Of a stretch of DNA of 64,000 nucleotides, positions 43,430 to 51,182 are shown piece by piece; positions within the stretch are counted from its first letter, which is position 1; each line of letters opens with the position of its first letter. Source of the DNA: VAZQ01 sp035293945. GTDB lineage: Bacteria; Pseudomonadota; Alphaproteobacteria; Rhizobiales; Xanthobacteraceae. Where the stretch lies: contig DATGLV010000045.1 of NCBI GenBank assembly GCA_035293945.1, positions 181,021-245,020 of the forward strand, in the 5' to 3' direction. The notes under the pieces were generated by a model. The model did no database searches. It saw only the letters and a program-made list of their open reading frames with translations, and was not told the DNA's origin. The position numbers were made by a program, and so were the translations under genes.

Positions 43430-43730
43430 AACAAATCGGCTGACAGCTGAGCATTTCCCATCGGTGTGCCTTGCGCCGGCCCCAGCGGCGGCCAGTCGCT
43501 TGTCGAGGGATACCGCCGCCTTCGGCCGGCCGACGACCAGGGCATCGACGCTGCAAACGTGTCCCGCGTTTGAAGCGGCGTAAGGGTCCTCGTGAGCTGC
43601 TCGAACACGATCACCGCATAACCTAACCCACCCCCAAGCAAATGAGCACCAATACTCCGAGTGCGAGGCCGGCCCGCAAAGATTCAAACAGTTCCTGAAA
43701 TCGTGAAGCGGTCGCCGGAGGAAAATTCAC
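43430..43730 (-). pseudogene. DUF805 membrane protein remnant, copy 2
   Basis: Fragments in two frames: 'LCGPASHSEYWCSFAWGW' (from GRASRSEYW), then 'AGRRRRYPSTSDWPPLGPAQ' and 'GTPMGNAQLSADLF'. More degraded than copy 1. The open frame of the upstream Bug gene does not include it. Confidence 0.5.
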
Positions 43731-43786
43731 CGCCGACCCCAAAATACCCCGGTCCACAACCCGCGCTAGTGTCGGTGGAAATGCCG

Positions 43787-44791
43787 CTAGTCCATCGACA
43801 GGCCGCTCGCCCGGGTCGCCACGCCCCATTTCGCGATCTCGTCCGGCAGGAAACGCGCCAGGTATTCGGGCGCGCGCTCGTCGGCAGCCACCATATTGAT
43901 ACCGAGCCCCTCGATGCGCGCGCGCACGGAAGGTGTGTCGAGAGCAGCATCGGCGGCGCTGTTCAGCCGCCGCACGATCGCCTCCGGGGTTCCGCGCGGA
44001 AAAAACAAGCCGGACCAGCCGGCGAGCGCAAGCCCGGCGACGCCTGCTTCCGTCGCGGTTGGCACTTCGGGCAGCGCGGCACTGCGGTGCGCGGCCAGCA
44101 CCGCGATCGGCCTCACGGTGCCGGCGCGGATGAGCGCCGCGGCGGTCTCCACCGCATCGCAGACGTAGTCGATGCGTCCCGCCATCATGTCGGGAACTGC
44201 GATCGAGGTGCTGCGATAGGGCACGTGGGTGATGTCGAGGCCCATCGCTACGTCGAGAAGCACGCACTCCATGTGCGAGGTCGAGCCGGCGCCCGCTGAA
44301 GCAAACTGCATCTTGTCGTGGTTTGCTTTCGCGTAGGCGATGAACTCGCCCAGCGTCGTCACGGGCAGATCGTGGCGGGTGACGAGGACGAAGATGTTCT
44401 GCGCCACCAAGCCGACCGGAACAAAATCGTTCACGGAATCGTATGGCGGATGCTTGTAGAGCGTCTGGCTGATCGCCTGCGTGCCGGCATTGCCGAGCAG
44501 GAACTGATAACCATCGGGCGCTGCCTTCGCGACCCGCGCCGCGCCTGTGGTGCCGCCCGCGCCGGCCACGTTCTCGACGATCACCTGCTGGCCCAGCAAC
44601 TCCGACAACCGCGGTGCCAGGATTCGCGCCAGAATGTCGACCGCGCCGCCGGCTCCGAACGGCACTACCATGGTGATGGGTCGGCTCGGCCAAACCTGGG
44701 CTGTCGAAGACTGGGCCATCACCGGGGCTGCAGAGAGGACGGCCGTCAGGCACACGAGCATGCCGAGGTGCTTGCGTAAGGGCTCGGTCAT
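43787..44791 (-). CDS. Bug/TctC-family solute-binding protein
   Basis: 334 residues from ATG 44791 (MTEPLRKHLGMLVCLTAV), signal peptide ending at APVMAQ. Family marks: 'WPSRPITMVVPFGAGGAVDI', 'VIVENVAGAGGTTGAARVAK', 'APDGYQFLLGNAGTQAISQ', 'HPPYDSVNDFVPVGLVAQ', 'AGSTSHMECVLLDVAMG', 'HVPYRSTSIAVPDMMAGRID' and 'WSGLFFPRGTPEAIV'. Longer open frame upstream lacks family residues. Divergent from the GlcG-like gene at 44995. No TctAB permease. Ligand probably an organic acid. Confidence 0.9.
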   Translation of the reverse strand: MTEPLRKHLGMLVCLTAVLSAAPVMAQSSTAQVWPSRPITMVVPFGAGGAVDILARILAPRLSELLGQQVIVENVAGAGGTTGAARVAKAAPDGYQFLLGNAGTQAISQTLYKHPPYDSVNDFVPVGLVAQNIFVLVTRHDLPVTTLGEFIAYAKANHDKMQFASAGAGSTSHMECVLLDVAMGLDITHVPYRSTSIAVPDMMAGRIDYVCDAVETAAALIRAGTVRPIAVLAAHRSAALPEVPTATEAGVAGLALAGWSGLFFPRGTPEAIVRRLNSAADAALDTPSVRARIEGLGINMVAADERAPEYLARFLPDEIAKWGVATRASGLSMD

Positions 44792-44994
44792 GGTTTCATC
44801 GTAACCCGCGCTGTTTAAGTGGCATTCCACTCCATTAGTCGCATGAGAGCAGATGGCTCTGGCCCGCACAATGCGCGCGACGGCACATAGCGGCACATGG
44901 CCAGATGGCGTCTTTGACCGCCTTGGCGGGCACTTTTCGCCCATATAGAGTCCCTCGTCTATTGGTACGCCGCCAACGAACGGGAGGATGACCC

Positions 44995-45498
44995 ATGATC
45001 AAGGCCGCCAATCCAGTATTAGGACTTTCGCTTGCTTGTGCGTTTGCCTGCGCGGCTTCGACCGGCGCGAATGCGCAACTGCTCACGCACAAGGACATCT
45101 CCGTCGCGATGGCGATCGCCATGGCGAAGACCGCGATCGAGACCTGCAAGGGCCAGGGCTACAATGTGTCGGTGCATGTCGTCGACCGTGACGGCCAGGT
45201 GATCCTCGGCCTGCGCAACGATCTCGCGGGCCCTGCCACCATGGAGAACTCGTTGAAGAAGGCCTATACGGCGCGCACCTTCCGCCGCCCGTCCGGCGAG
45301 TTTGCCAAAGGCGTCCAGGGCAATCCGGTTGCCGGCGCGCTTATGCTGACCAACATCGTGGCGGCTCAGGGCGCGCTGCCGATCAAGGTCGGCGACGACG
45401 TCATCGGCGCCATCGGAGTCTCCGGAGCGCCGGGCGGCGACAAGGACGAAGCTTGCGCCAAGGCCGGGATCGATAAGGTCGCCGCGGACCTCAAGTGA
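44995..45498 (+). CDS. Secreted GlcG/HbpS-like (DUF336) protein, copy 2
   Basis: 167 residues, GGGAGGATGACCC before ATG 44995, signal peptide ending at GANAQ. GlcG fold: 'AMAIAMAKTAIETCKGQGYN', 'VSVHVVDRDGQVILGLRND', 'TMENSLKKAYTARTFRRPSG', 'VAAQGALPIKVGDDVIGAIG' and 'PGGDKDEACAKAGIDKVAAD'. First of four consecutive plus-strand genes, GlcG-GlcG-GQW-GQW. The next gene is 64 nt away. Family members bind small molecules or haem; role here unknown. Confidence 0.87.
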   Translation: MIKAANPVLGLSLACAFACAASTGANAQLLTHKDISVAMAIAMAKTAIETCKGQGYNVSVHVVDRDGQVILGLRNDLAGPATMENSLKKAYTARTFRRPSGEFAKGVQGNPVAGALMLTNIVAAQGALPIKVGDDVIGAIGVSGAPGGDKDEACAKAGIDKVAADLK

Positions 45499-45562
45499 GC
45501 CAAGCCCAATTCATCTTGATCCGCTGCCGCTGACGCGGCTTTCGTGAAAGGGAGAAATTCTG

Positions 45563-46054
45563 ATGAACACGACGCATATTCTTGCTGCTGCTTCGCTCGC
45601 GCTTGCGGGCTTCGCCGGCTCCGCCAATGCCCAGCTCGCCGCCCACAAGGACCTGACGCTGCCGATAGCGCTTGAGATGGCCGAGACGGCGCACACGATG
45701 TGCACCGGCCAGGGCTACAATGTGTCCGTGCACGTGGTCGGACGCGATTCCGAGGTGCTGGTCGCCATGCGGGGTGACAACGCCAACCCACACACGATGG
45801 AAAACTCATTGCGCAAGGCGATCACCGCCCGCATGCAGCGCCGTCCGTCCGGAGAGTTCGCGGAAGCCGTCAAGAAAAACCCCACGGCGGGCGCGCTCCA
45901 TCTCGGCAACATGATCCCGGCGCAAGGCGCGCTGCCGATCAAGGTCGGCGACGACGTGATCGGCGCGATCGGGGTCTCCGGCTCGCCCGGCGGCGACAAG
46001 GACGAAGCTTGCGCCAAAGCCGGCATCGAAAAGGTCGCCGATCAGCTGAAGTAA
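45563..46054 (+). CDS. Secreted GlcG/HbpS-like (DUF336) protein, copy 3
   Basis: 163 residues, AAAGGGAGAAATTCTG before the ATG, signal peptide ending at SANAQ. Very close to copy 2: 'ALEMAETAHTMCTGQGYN', 'VSVHVVGRDSEVLVAMRGD', 'TMENSLRKAITARMQRRPSG', 'IPAQGALPIKVGDDVIGAIG' and 'PGGDKDEACAKAGIEKVADQ'. A tandem duplicate. The conserved Cys of CKGQGYN/CTGQGYN is kept. A strong hairpin follows, ahead of K3. Confidence 0.87.
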   Translation: MNTTHILAAASLALAGFAGSANAQLAAHKDLTLPIALEMAETAHTMCTGQGYNVSVHVVGRDSEVLVAMRGDNANPHTMENSLRKAITARMQRRPSGEFAEAVKKNPTAGALHLGNMIPAQGALPIKVGDDVIGAIGVSGSPGGDKDEACAKAGIEKVADQLK

Positions 46055-46078
46055 AGGCTCTATGGCTCTCGAGCTTGC

Positions 46079-46105
46079 GCGGCGCAGCAGGTGATGCTGC
46101 GCCGC
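46079..46105 (+). terminator. Hairpin terminator after the GlcG-like pair
   Basis: GCGGCGCAGCA / TGCTGCGCCGC perfect 11-base stem with a 5-base loop (GGTGA), then TTTGCG. Short T tract; may attenuate rather than fully end transcription before the GQW genes. Confidence 0.6.
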
Positions 46106-46279
46106 TTTGCGATTGCGACGGGCTCGCGCAATGCCCTTTTGCCCTGTGCGGCAGTCGGTGTATTCTTAAAATCAAACGTTTCAAGAAACGACTTAGGGAC
46201 GAAGCCCTTTCGCCTCCATGGGATGCTCGCTGGTGCGAGCCGGATGAGTGCCCTTGCGTGGCGGCTCAAGGAGGAAGGC

Positions 46280-47161
46280 ATGTTGTTGCGAAGCACTGTC
46301 GGTGCGTTTGCGCTTGCGGCCGCACTGGCGACGATACTGGCAACGGCGATCGCGCCCGCGTGGGCTTTCGATGACGCCCAATATCCCAACCTCAAGGGCC
46401 AGTGGCTGCGGGCGCGTCCGCCCGCTGGCGTCACCGGGCAAGGTCCATTCGATCCGGACAAGTCCTGGGGCGTGGGACAGCAGGCGCCGCTGACACCCGA
46501 ATACCAGAAGGTCTTCGCTGCAAGCCTCGCCGATCAGGCGGCCGGCGGACAGGGCGGTTGGACCGGCGGGCGCTGCCTCGCGGTCGGCATGCCGGCGATG
46601 ATGACCCTGTTCCGCCCGATGGAAATGATTGTCCTGCCGGAGATCACCTATATCCGCATCGACCATATCCGCGACTCGCGTCGGCGCATCTACACCGACG
46701 GACGCGATTGGCCCAAGGACGTTCAGCCGAGCTACGACGGCTATTCGATCGGCAAATGGCTCGATACGACCGGCTCCGGCCGTTACGACACCCTCGAGGC
46801 GGAGACGCGCTTCTTCAAGGGGCCGCGCGCCTTCGAGCCGAGCGGCCTGCCACTTGCGGCGGACAACGAGACGATCGTCAAGGAGCGCTTCTACGTCGAC
46901 AAATCGGATCCCGATCTCCTGCACAACGACCTGACCGTGATCGATCACGCGCTGACGCGGCCGTGGACGGTGGCAAAGAGATATCAGCGGCAAAAGGAGC
47001 AGTATCCGATCTGGCCGGAAGACATGTGCGTCGAAGGCTCCGGCCTCGTCTTCATCGGCAACGACATGTATTTCCAGAGCGCCGACGGTCAGCTGATGCC
47101 GTCGCGCAAGGATCAGCCGCCGCCCGACCTCACCTACTTCAAGCAAACGAAGAAACAATAG
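46280..47161 (+). CDS. Secreted protein of the unnamed GQW family (paralog K3)
   Basis: 293 residues from ATG 46280 with AAGGAGGAAGGC upstream; signal peptide ends near APAWAF. Marks: 'QYPNLKGQWLRARPPAGVTG', 'GVGQQAPLTPEYQKVFAASL', lone Cys in 'GGRCLAVGMP', 'SRRRIYTDGRDWP', 'GYSIGKWLDTTGSGRYDTLE', 'ETRFFKGPRAFEPSGLPL', 'DHALTRPWTVAKRYQR', second Cys in 'PEDMCVEGSG', end 'LMPSRKDQPPPDLTYFKQT'. Follows two GlcG-like genes and precedes K4 by 29 nt on the same strand. Function unknown. Confidence 0.82.
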   Translation: MLLRSTVGAFALAAALATILATAIAPAWAFDDAQYPNLKGQWLRARPPAGVTGQGPFDPDKSWGVGQQAPLTPEYQKVFAASLADQAAGGQGGWTGGRCLAVGMPAMMTLFRPMEMIVLPEITYIRIDHIRDSRRRIYTDGRDWPKDVQPSYDGYSIGKWLDTTGSGRYDTLEAETRFFKGPRAFEPSGLPLAADNETIVKERFYVDKSDPDLLHNDLTVIDHALTRPWTVAKRYQRQKEQYPIWPEDMCVEGSGLVFIGNDMYFQSADGQLMPSRKDQPPPDLTYFKQTKKQ

Positions 47162-47190
47162 CCAGCACTTGTCCGGAAAAGGAGCACGCC

Positions 47191-48063
47191 ATGTTCGGTC
47201 GAAGCTTGATCGGTGCCGGCCTTCTGACAGCCGCGCTCGTGCTGACGAGCGGCACTGTGCGCGCGTTCGATGAATCCAAATATCCGGATCTCAAAGGCCA
47301 GTGGGTGCGCGCGCGCGTGCCCGGCGTGGTCGGCCAGCCGTCCTACGATCCCAATCACAACCAGGGACGCCCGCAGCAACCGCCGCTCAAGCCGGAGTTC
47401 CAGAAGGTCTGGGAGGAGAGCCTGAAAGACCAGGAGCAGGGCGGGCAGGGCGGTGATCCGACCTACGGCTGCCTGTCGCCCGGCATGCCGCGCATCATGG
47501 TCCCGTATGGCGACATGGAGATCGTGGTCACGCCGGAGACGACCCACATCCTGCTCGAGCACATCCACGACTCGCGGCGGATCTTCACCGACGGGCGCAG
47601 CTGGCCGACCACCTATATCGATCCGACCTTCCAGGGCTATTCGATCGGCAAGTGGTACGACACTGATGGTGACGGCCGCTATGACACGCTCGAGGTGGAG
47701 ACGCGCTATTTCAAAGGTCCGCGCGCGATGGACGCGACCGGCATTCCGCTCTCTCCCGACAATCAGAGCGTCTTCAGGGAGAAGATTCACTGGGACAAGA
47801 ACAAGCCCGATCTCCTGACCGACGAGATCACCACCTATGACGATGCCTTCACGCATCCCTGGACGGTGCTGAAGAAATACGAGCGGCGAAAAGAGGCGCA
47901 GCCGGAATGGTTCGAGGAAGTCTGCACCGAAGGCAATCAGCACGTCGGCATCGGCAACGAGGTCTATTACCTGAGCGGCGACGGCCGCTTGATGCCGGCC
48001 AAGCCCGGCCAGGCGCCGCCTGACCTGAAGTACTTCAAGCAGGCGCAGCAATCGCAGAAGTGA
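47191..48063 (+). CDS. Secreted protein of the unnamed GQW family (paralog K4)
   Basis: 290 residues from ATG 47191 with AAAAGGAG upstream; signal peptide ends near SGTVRAF. Marks: 'KYPDLKGQWVRARVPGVVGQ', 'QPPLKPEFQKVWEESLKDQE', 'CLSPGMPRIMVPYGDMEIVV', 'DSRRIFTDGRSWP', 'GYSIGKWYDTDGDGRYDTLE', 'ETRYFKGPRAMDATGIPLS', 'DDAFTHPWTVLKKYERRKEA', 'CTEGNQHVGIGNEVYYLSG', end 'LMPAKPGQAPPDLKYFKQAQ'. Closest in middle sequence to K1. Last gene of the GlcG/GQW cluster. Confidence 0.82.
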   Translation: MFGRSLIGAGLLTAALVLTSGTVRAFDESKYPDLKGQWVRARVPGVVGQPSYDPNHNQGRPQQPPLKPEFQKVWEESLKDQEQGGQGGDPTYGCLSPGMPRIMVPYGDMEIVVTPETTHILLEHIHDSRRIFTDGRSWPTTYIDPTFQGYSIGKWYDTDGDGRYDTLEVETRYFKGPRAMDATGIPLSPDNQSVFREKIHWDKNKPDLLTDEITTYDDAFTHPWTVLKKYERRKEAQPEWFEEVCTEGNQHVGIGNEVYYLSGDGRLMPAKPGQAPPDLKYFKQAQQSQK

Positions 48064-48138
48064 AGCTGCGCGGCTCAGTACTCTCCGGTCATCCGCGCGA
48101 AAGCCCGAATCCAGTTGCTTAGACCCGCGAAGGCAATT

Positions 48139-48297
48139 CCTGTAGGGTGGGCTAGGCGCGCGCGTGGCGTTCAAACACGCGCGGGCTTGTGTGCGCCGTA
48201 GCCCACCGATTTGCTTGATGCTTGAGGTCGCGTGGCCTCGCTAATGTGCTCCTAGAAACACACCGAGTCCCTCGTAACGCTCAGCCCACCCTACAGC
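48139..48297. repeat. MITE-like inverted repeat ('CTGTAGGGTGGGCT' ends)
   Basis: About 158 bases bounded by CCTGTAGGGTGGGCT (48139-48153) and AGCCCACCCTACAG (48283-48296), with an inner CGCGCGCGTGGCG/GCGCGCGGGC stretch. The ends are inverted copies and no ORF is carried. It fills the gap between convergent K4 and the binding-protein gene. Confidence 0.65.
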
Positions 48298-48321
48298 CCC
48301 GGGATTGGGCTCAGCTCCGTC

Positions 48322-49353
48322 TCACCTGCACCCCTGTAGCGTGCTCGCCTTGTTCTCCAGCGTGAAGCCCCCGAGCTTCTCGGCCGCGTATTGCGCATAA
48401 GAGGTGTCGGCGAGGCGCTCGGGCGGCAGTTCTGCGCCGCCGAACTTGTTCGCCCGATACCAGGCCTGCATGTCGAGCATGCTGTCGAGGTTGATGCGGC
48501 CGTTCGGGTCGCGCGCAGGCCAGGGATATTTGTACAGCATCTCCTCGCGGGTCTCGGTGCCGGTGCGGATCAGCCGCTGGATGAGCTCGGCTCGGTCGGC
48601 GCCGCCGTGATAGGCCTGGCAGTAGTCGCGCACGCCCGCCAGATAGGCGGTGAAATAGTTGCGCAGCAGATCGCGATTGGACTTCGCCCAGTCGGTGTTG
48701 ATCATCACGACCGCGATGGTGAGCGGCCACGGCTTGATCACGTCGTCGGGCTCAGCGAGGCTCACCGCGAGGCCGCGCTCGACGAATTGCGAAGCGAATG
48801 GCGGGATGACGATCGCGGCATCGATCGCCTTGTTGGCGAACGCGATCGCCATCTGGGTGAACGGCAGCACCTTGACGTCGACATCGCCGATCTTGAGCCC
48901 GTCGGTCTCCAGCATCTTGCCGACCTCGTAGGTGGAGACAGAGCCCGGTCCATTGCTGGCGATGACCTTGCCTTTCAGATCCCTCAGTCGGGTGATCTGG
49001 CCCTTGAGGTCGGGACGGATCAGCAACTGATGTCCGAGCGGGCTCGAGACGCGGTCCATCACGATCGTGACGGGCAGGCCCTTCTCGAGTGCGTTGAAGT
49101 AACCGGCCGAGATGCCGCCCTCGACCACCTGCAGTTGATCTTGCGCAAGCAGCGCGATTGCATTGGCCGAGGTGTCGAGATCCTGTGTTTCGACCTTGAT
49201 GCCGAATCGCTTGAAATAGCCGCGATCGATCGCCGTCAGCGTGGCCACCGAGGAGATCGACTTCACCATCCCGATCTTGACGGTGGCATCCGCCGCCGTG
49301 GCTGGAGCTGCGGTGATGATGGCGAAAAGAGCTATGAGCGCGCGCGCAAGCAT
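48322..49353 (-). CDS. ABC transporter substrate-binding protein (NrtA/SsuA-like), paired with UbiD
   Basis: 343 residues, signal peptide ending at APATAAD. Paralog of the protein at 14819: 'TAIDRGYFKRFGIKVETQDL', 'DQLQVVEGGISAGYFNALEK', 'LPVTIVMDRVSSPLGHQLLI', 'NKAIDAAIVIPPFASQFV', and C-terminal GCR. It follows the UbiD gene by 70 nt on the same strand. That link suggests the ligand is an aromatic or unsaturated acid decarboxylated by UbiD. No permease nearby; it may use the importer at 12-14 kb or another one. Confidence 0.88.
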   Translation of the reverse strand: MLARALIALFAIITAAPATAADATVKIGMVKSISSVATLTAIDRGYFKRFGIKVETQDLDTSANAIALLAQDQLQVVEGGISAGYFNALEKGLPVTIVMDRVSSPLGHQLLIRPDLKGQITRLRDLKGKVIASNGPGSVSTYEVGKMLETDGLKIGDVDVKVLPFTQMAIAFANKAIDAAIVIPPFASQFVERGLAVSLAEPDDVIKPWPLTIAVVMINTDWAKSNRDLLRNYFTAYLAGVRDYCQAYHGGADRAELIQRLIRTGTETREEMLYKYPWPARDPNGRINLDSMLDMQAWYRANKFGGAELPPERLADTSYAQYAAEKLGGFTLENKASTLQGCR

Positions 49354-49371
49354 GGTCTCATGCCTTTTTCC

Positions 49372-49402
49372 AGCTCTTCCCGCGAGCGGGGAGAGGAGAT
49401 CG
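49372..49402. repeat. Intergenic hairpin repeat, family B (short copy)
   Basis: 'CTCTTCCCGCGAGCGGGGAG' between the UbiD stop and the binding-protein start, i.e. inside a presumed operon. Confidence 0.5.
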
Positions 49403-49423
49403 ATCCGCCTCGCGGACGAACGT

Positions 49424-50980
49424 TCATGATATCGCCCTTATGAAGTAGCGGCCTTGGGCATCGCGTGCGATCTTGTCGCGCAGCTCTTCGAGCGTACGCA
49501 CGATCTCGCGGCCGTCGCGGCTGCCGATCGCGCTCATCAGTTGAGCGAATGACTGCGGCCCCGCCGCGAGCGCTGCCTGGATTGAGGCGAAGCGTGGTCC
49601 GTCGAAGCGTGGCGGCGCCGGTACCCGGGTTTCGAGCCTTGCCTCGCGGCCAAACGGCCAGGTCAAGTCGAAGCCCGCCTTGGCACCGGTCTTTTGCCCA
49701 TCGAGCGAGGGGTCGAGCGGCAGCGCCCGCATTCCGTCCATGACCACCAGGTCGCGGTCGGCCTGGAAGCGCGTCGCCAGCGCCCAATCCATCTGCTGGT
49801 CGGAGAAGATGTCGATGTCGGGATCGACCACAAAGACATTCTTGACGTTCGGCAGCGCTCCGAAACAAGCCGCAATGGCATTGCGTGCCTCGCCGGCGAC
49901 GCGCTGGCGCAGCGCCACCCGCAGATTGAACATGCCGCCGCTCGAGGTCGTGGCGTAGACCGCAACCGGCTCGCGCACCGCGGTTTCCAGCGCCCGCCAG
50001 ATCATCACCTCGGTGCGCACGCCGTTGAGTGGGGCCGTATCAGTTGCGCCAAGCGAGAAGCCGCCAATGGTCGATGTCTGGAACAGCGCATCACGCCGGT
50101 GCGTGATCGCGGTCAGGTGAAACACCGGATTCCGCTTCACGCTGCCGTAATAGCCGAGGAACTCGCCATAGGGGCCCTCCTGCTCGACATGGCCGCGCGC
50201 ATCGAGATAGCCCTCGAGCACCCATTCGGCGTCCGCCGGCACGCGGATGTCGTTGGTGAGGCATTTCACGACCGCGAGCGGCGCGGCGCGCAGGCTTGCA
50301 ATAAGCCCGAGCTCGTCCACGGGTAGCCGCATCACCGCGGCCACATGGTCGACCGGGTGCGCGCCGACCACGAAGCTGATCGGCAGCGGCTTCCCGACCG
50401 CAGCGCTCGCTTCGTAGATGGCGCGCAGATCGCTCGGCGAATTGAGATCGATGCCCGCCTCGCGGCGGCCGCGCAGCATCAGACGACGGATGCCCACATT
50501 GGTGAAGCCGCTTGCGTGGTCGATCACGAAATCCATGGCCGAAGAAATATAAGGCGCACCATCCTCGCCGTGCTGCAGATGCACCGGCAGGGCGGTGAGG
50601 TCTGCATCCGCGCCGGTTGCCACGATCTCCTGTGCGGGCGCCTGCCCGGACGGGATCTCGACGATATTGGGCTTGACGGCGAGGCGGCGACGGATCTCGG
50701 AAGTGAGCGCGTCCGGCTCGACCCCGAAGGCGAGGGCGATGCGGCGGCGGCTGCCAGTGACATTGCCGACCAGATGGTGTCGCTCCGGGCCTGCGGCCAC
50801 AAACAGCACCGCTCTCGGATTGGCCTCGAGCGCCGCCGCCACATCGGCGAGATCGACCGGCTCGCTGCGCGTCTCGAGTTCTCCCTCGGGAAGGCTTTCC
50901 ACGAAACGGCGCAGCCGGAACCGCTCGAAATCGGCTGCGTCCTGCTGCCGCGTCGCCGCGGTCTTCTCGATCAGTCCCAT
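49424..50980 (-). CDS. UbiD-family decarboxylase
   Basis: 518 residues from ATG 50980 with GGAGGAACTTC upstream. UbiD enzymes (de)carboxylate aromatic or alpha,beta-unsaturated acids using prenylated FMN. Signs: 'DLTALPVHLQHGEDGAPYIS', 'GFTNVGIRRLMLRGRREAGI', 'VVGAHPVDHVAAVMRLPVDE', the active-site segment 'EGPYGEFLGYYGSVKRNPVF', 'VKNVFVVDPDIDIFSDQQMD' and 'ALATRFQADRDLVVMDG'. A C-terminal extension 'FDGPRFASIQAALAAGPQSF...EELRDKIARDAQGRYF' is additional to many family members. UbiX, which makes the cofactor, is not in the window. Substrate probably an aromatic acid. Confidence 0.9.
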   Translation of the reverse strand: MGLIEKTAATRQQDAADFERFRLRRFVESLPEGELETRSEPVDLADVAAALEANPRAVLFVAAGPERHHLVGNVTGSRRRIALAFGVEPDALTSEIRRRLAVKPNIVEIPSGQAPAQEIVATGADADLTALPVHLQHGEDGAPYISSAMDFVIDHASGFTNVGIRRLMLRGRREAGIDLNSPSDLRAIYEASAAVGKPLPISFVVGAHPVDHVAAVMRLPVDELGLIASLRAAPLAVVKCLTNDIRVPADAEWVLEGYLDARGHVEQEGPYGEFLGYYGSVKRNPVFHLTAITHRRDALFQTSTIGGFSLGATDTAPLNGVRTEVMIWRALETAVREPVAVYATTSSGGMFNLRVALRQRVAGEARNAIAACFGALPNVKNVFVVDPDIDIFSDQQMDWALATRFQADRDLVVMDGMRALPLDPSLDGQKTGAKAGFDLTWPFGREARLETRVPAPPRFDGPRFASIQAALAAGPQSFAQLMSAIGSRDGREIVRTLEELRDKIARDAQGRYFIRAIS

Positions 50981-51182
50981 GAAGTTCCTCCACGCCCGCA
51001 CTATAGCCAAAAGCGCGCGCGGTGGCGAAAGCCGCCTTGTCCTTATTCCGGCCATAGCGCGGCGAAGGCACGCGTAAACGCAACGGATGGGCCGGGACCG
51101 TCCAAACAAGGGCGCTTGGGTCAGGGACGATTCCGGGCCAAGCTCAGGATCACACGCGGAACAAGCGCGACTGCCGCATCTT

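Larger units (their letters stand above)
43231..43740 (+). repeat. Direct repeat flanking the porin gene, copy 2
   Basis: Second copy of the block at 40289-40800, same orientation, about 2.9 kb away. The porin gene lies exactly between the copies. Most divergence is in the DUF805 remnant part. Confidence 0.8.

Noticed and set aside
43787..44944. Longer start for the Bug gene
   Set aside because: The added residues are Arg/Cys-rich; the signal peptide starts right after ATG 44791.
46402..47190. Long plus-strand frame running into K4 from K3
   Set aside because: The first part is the wrong frame of K3; K4 begins at ATG 47191 with its own ribosome site and signal peptide.
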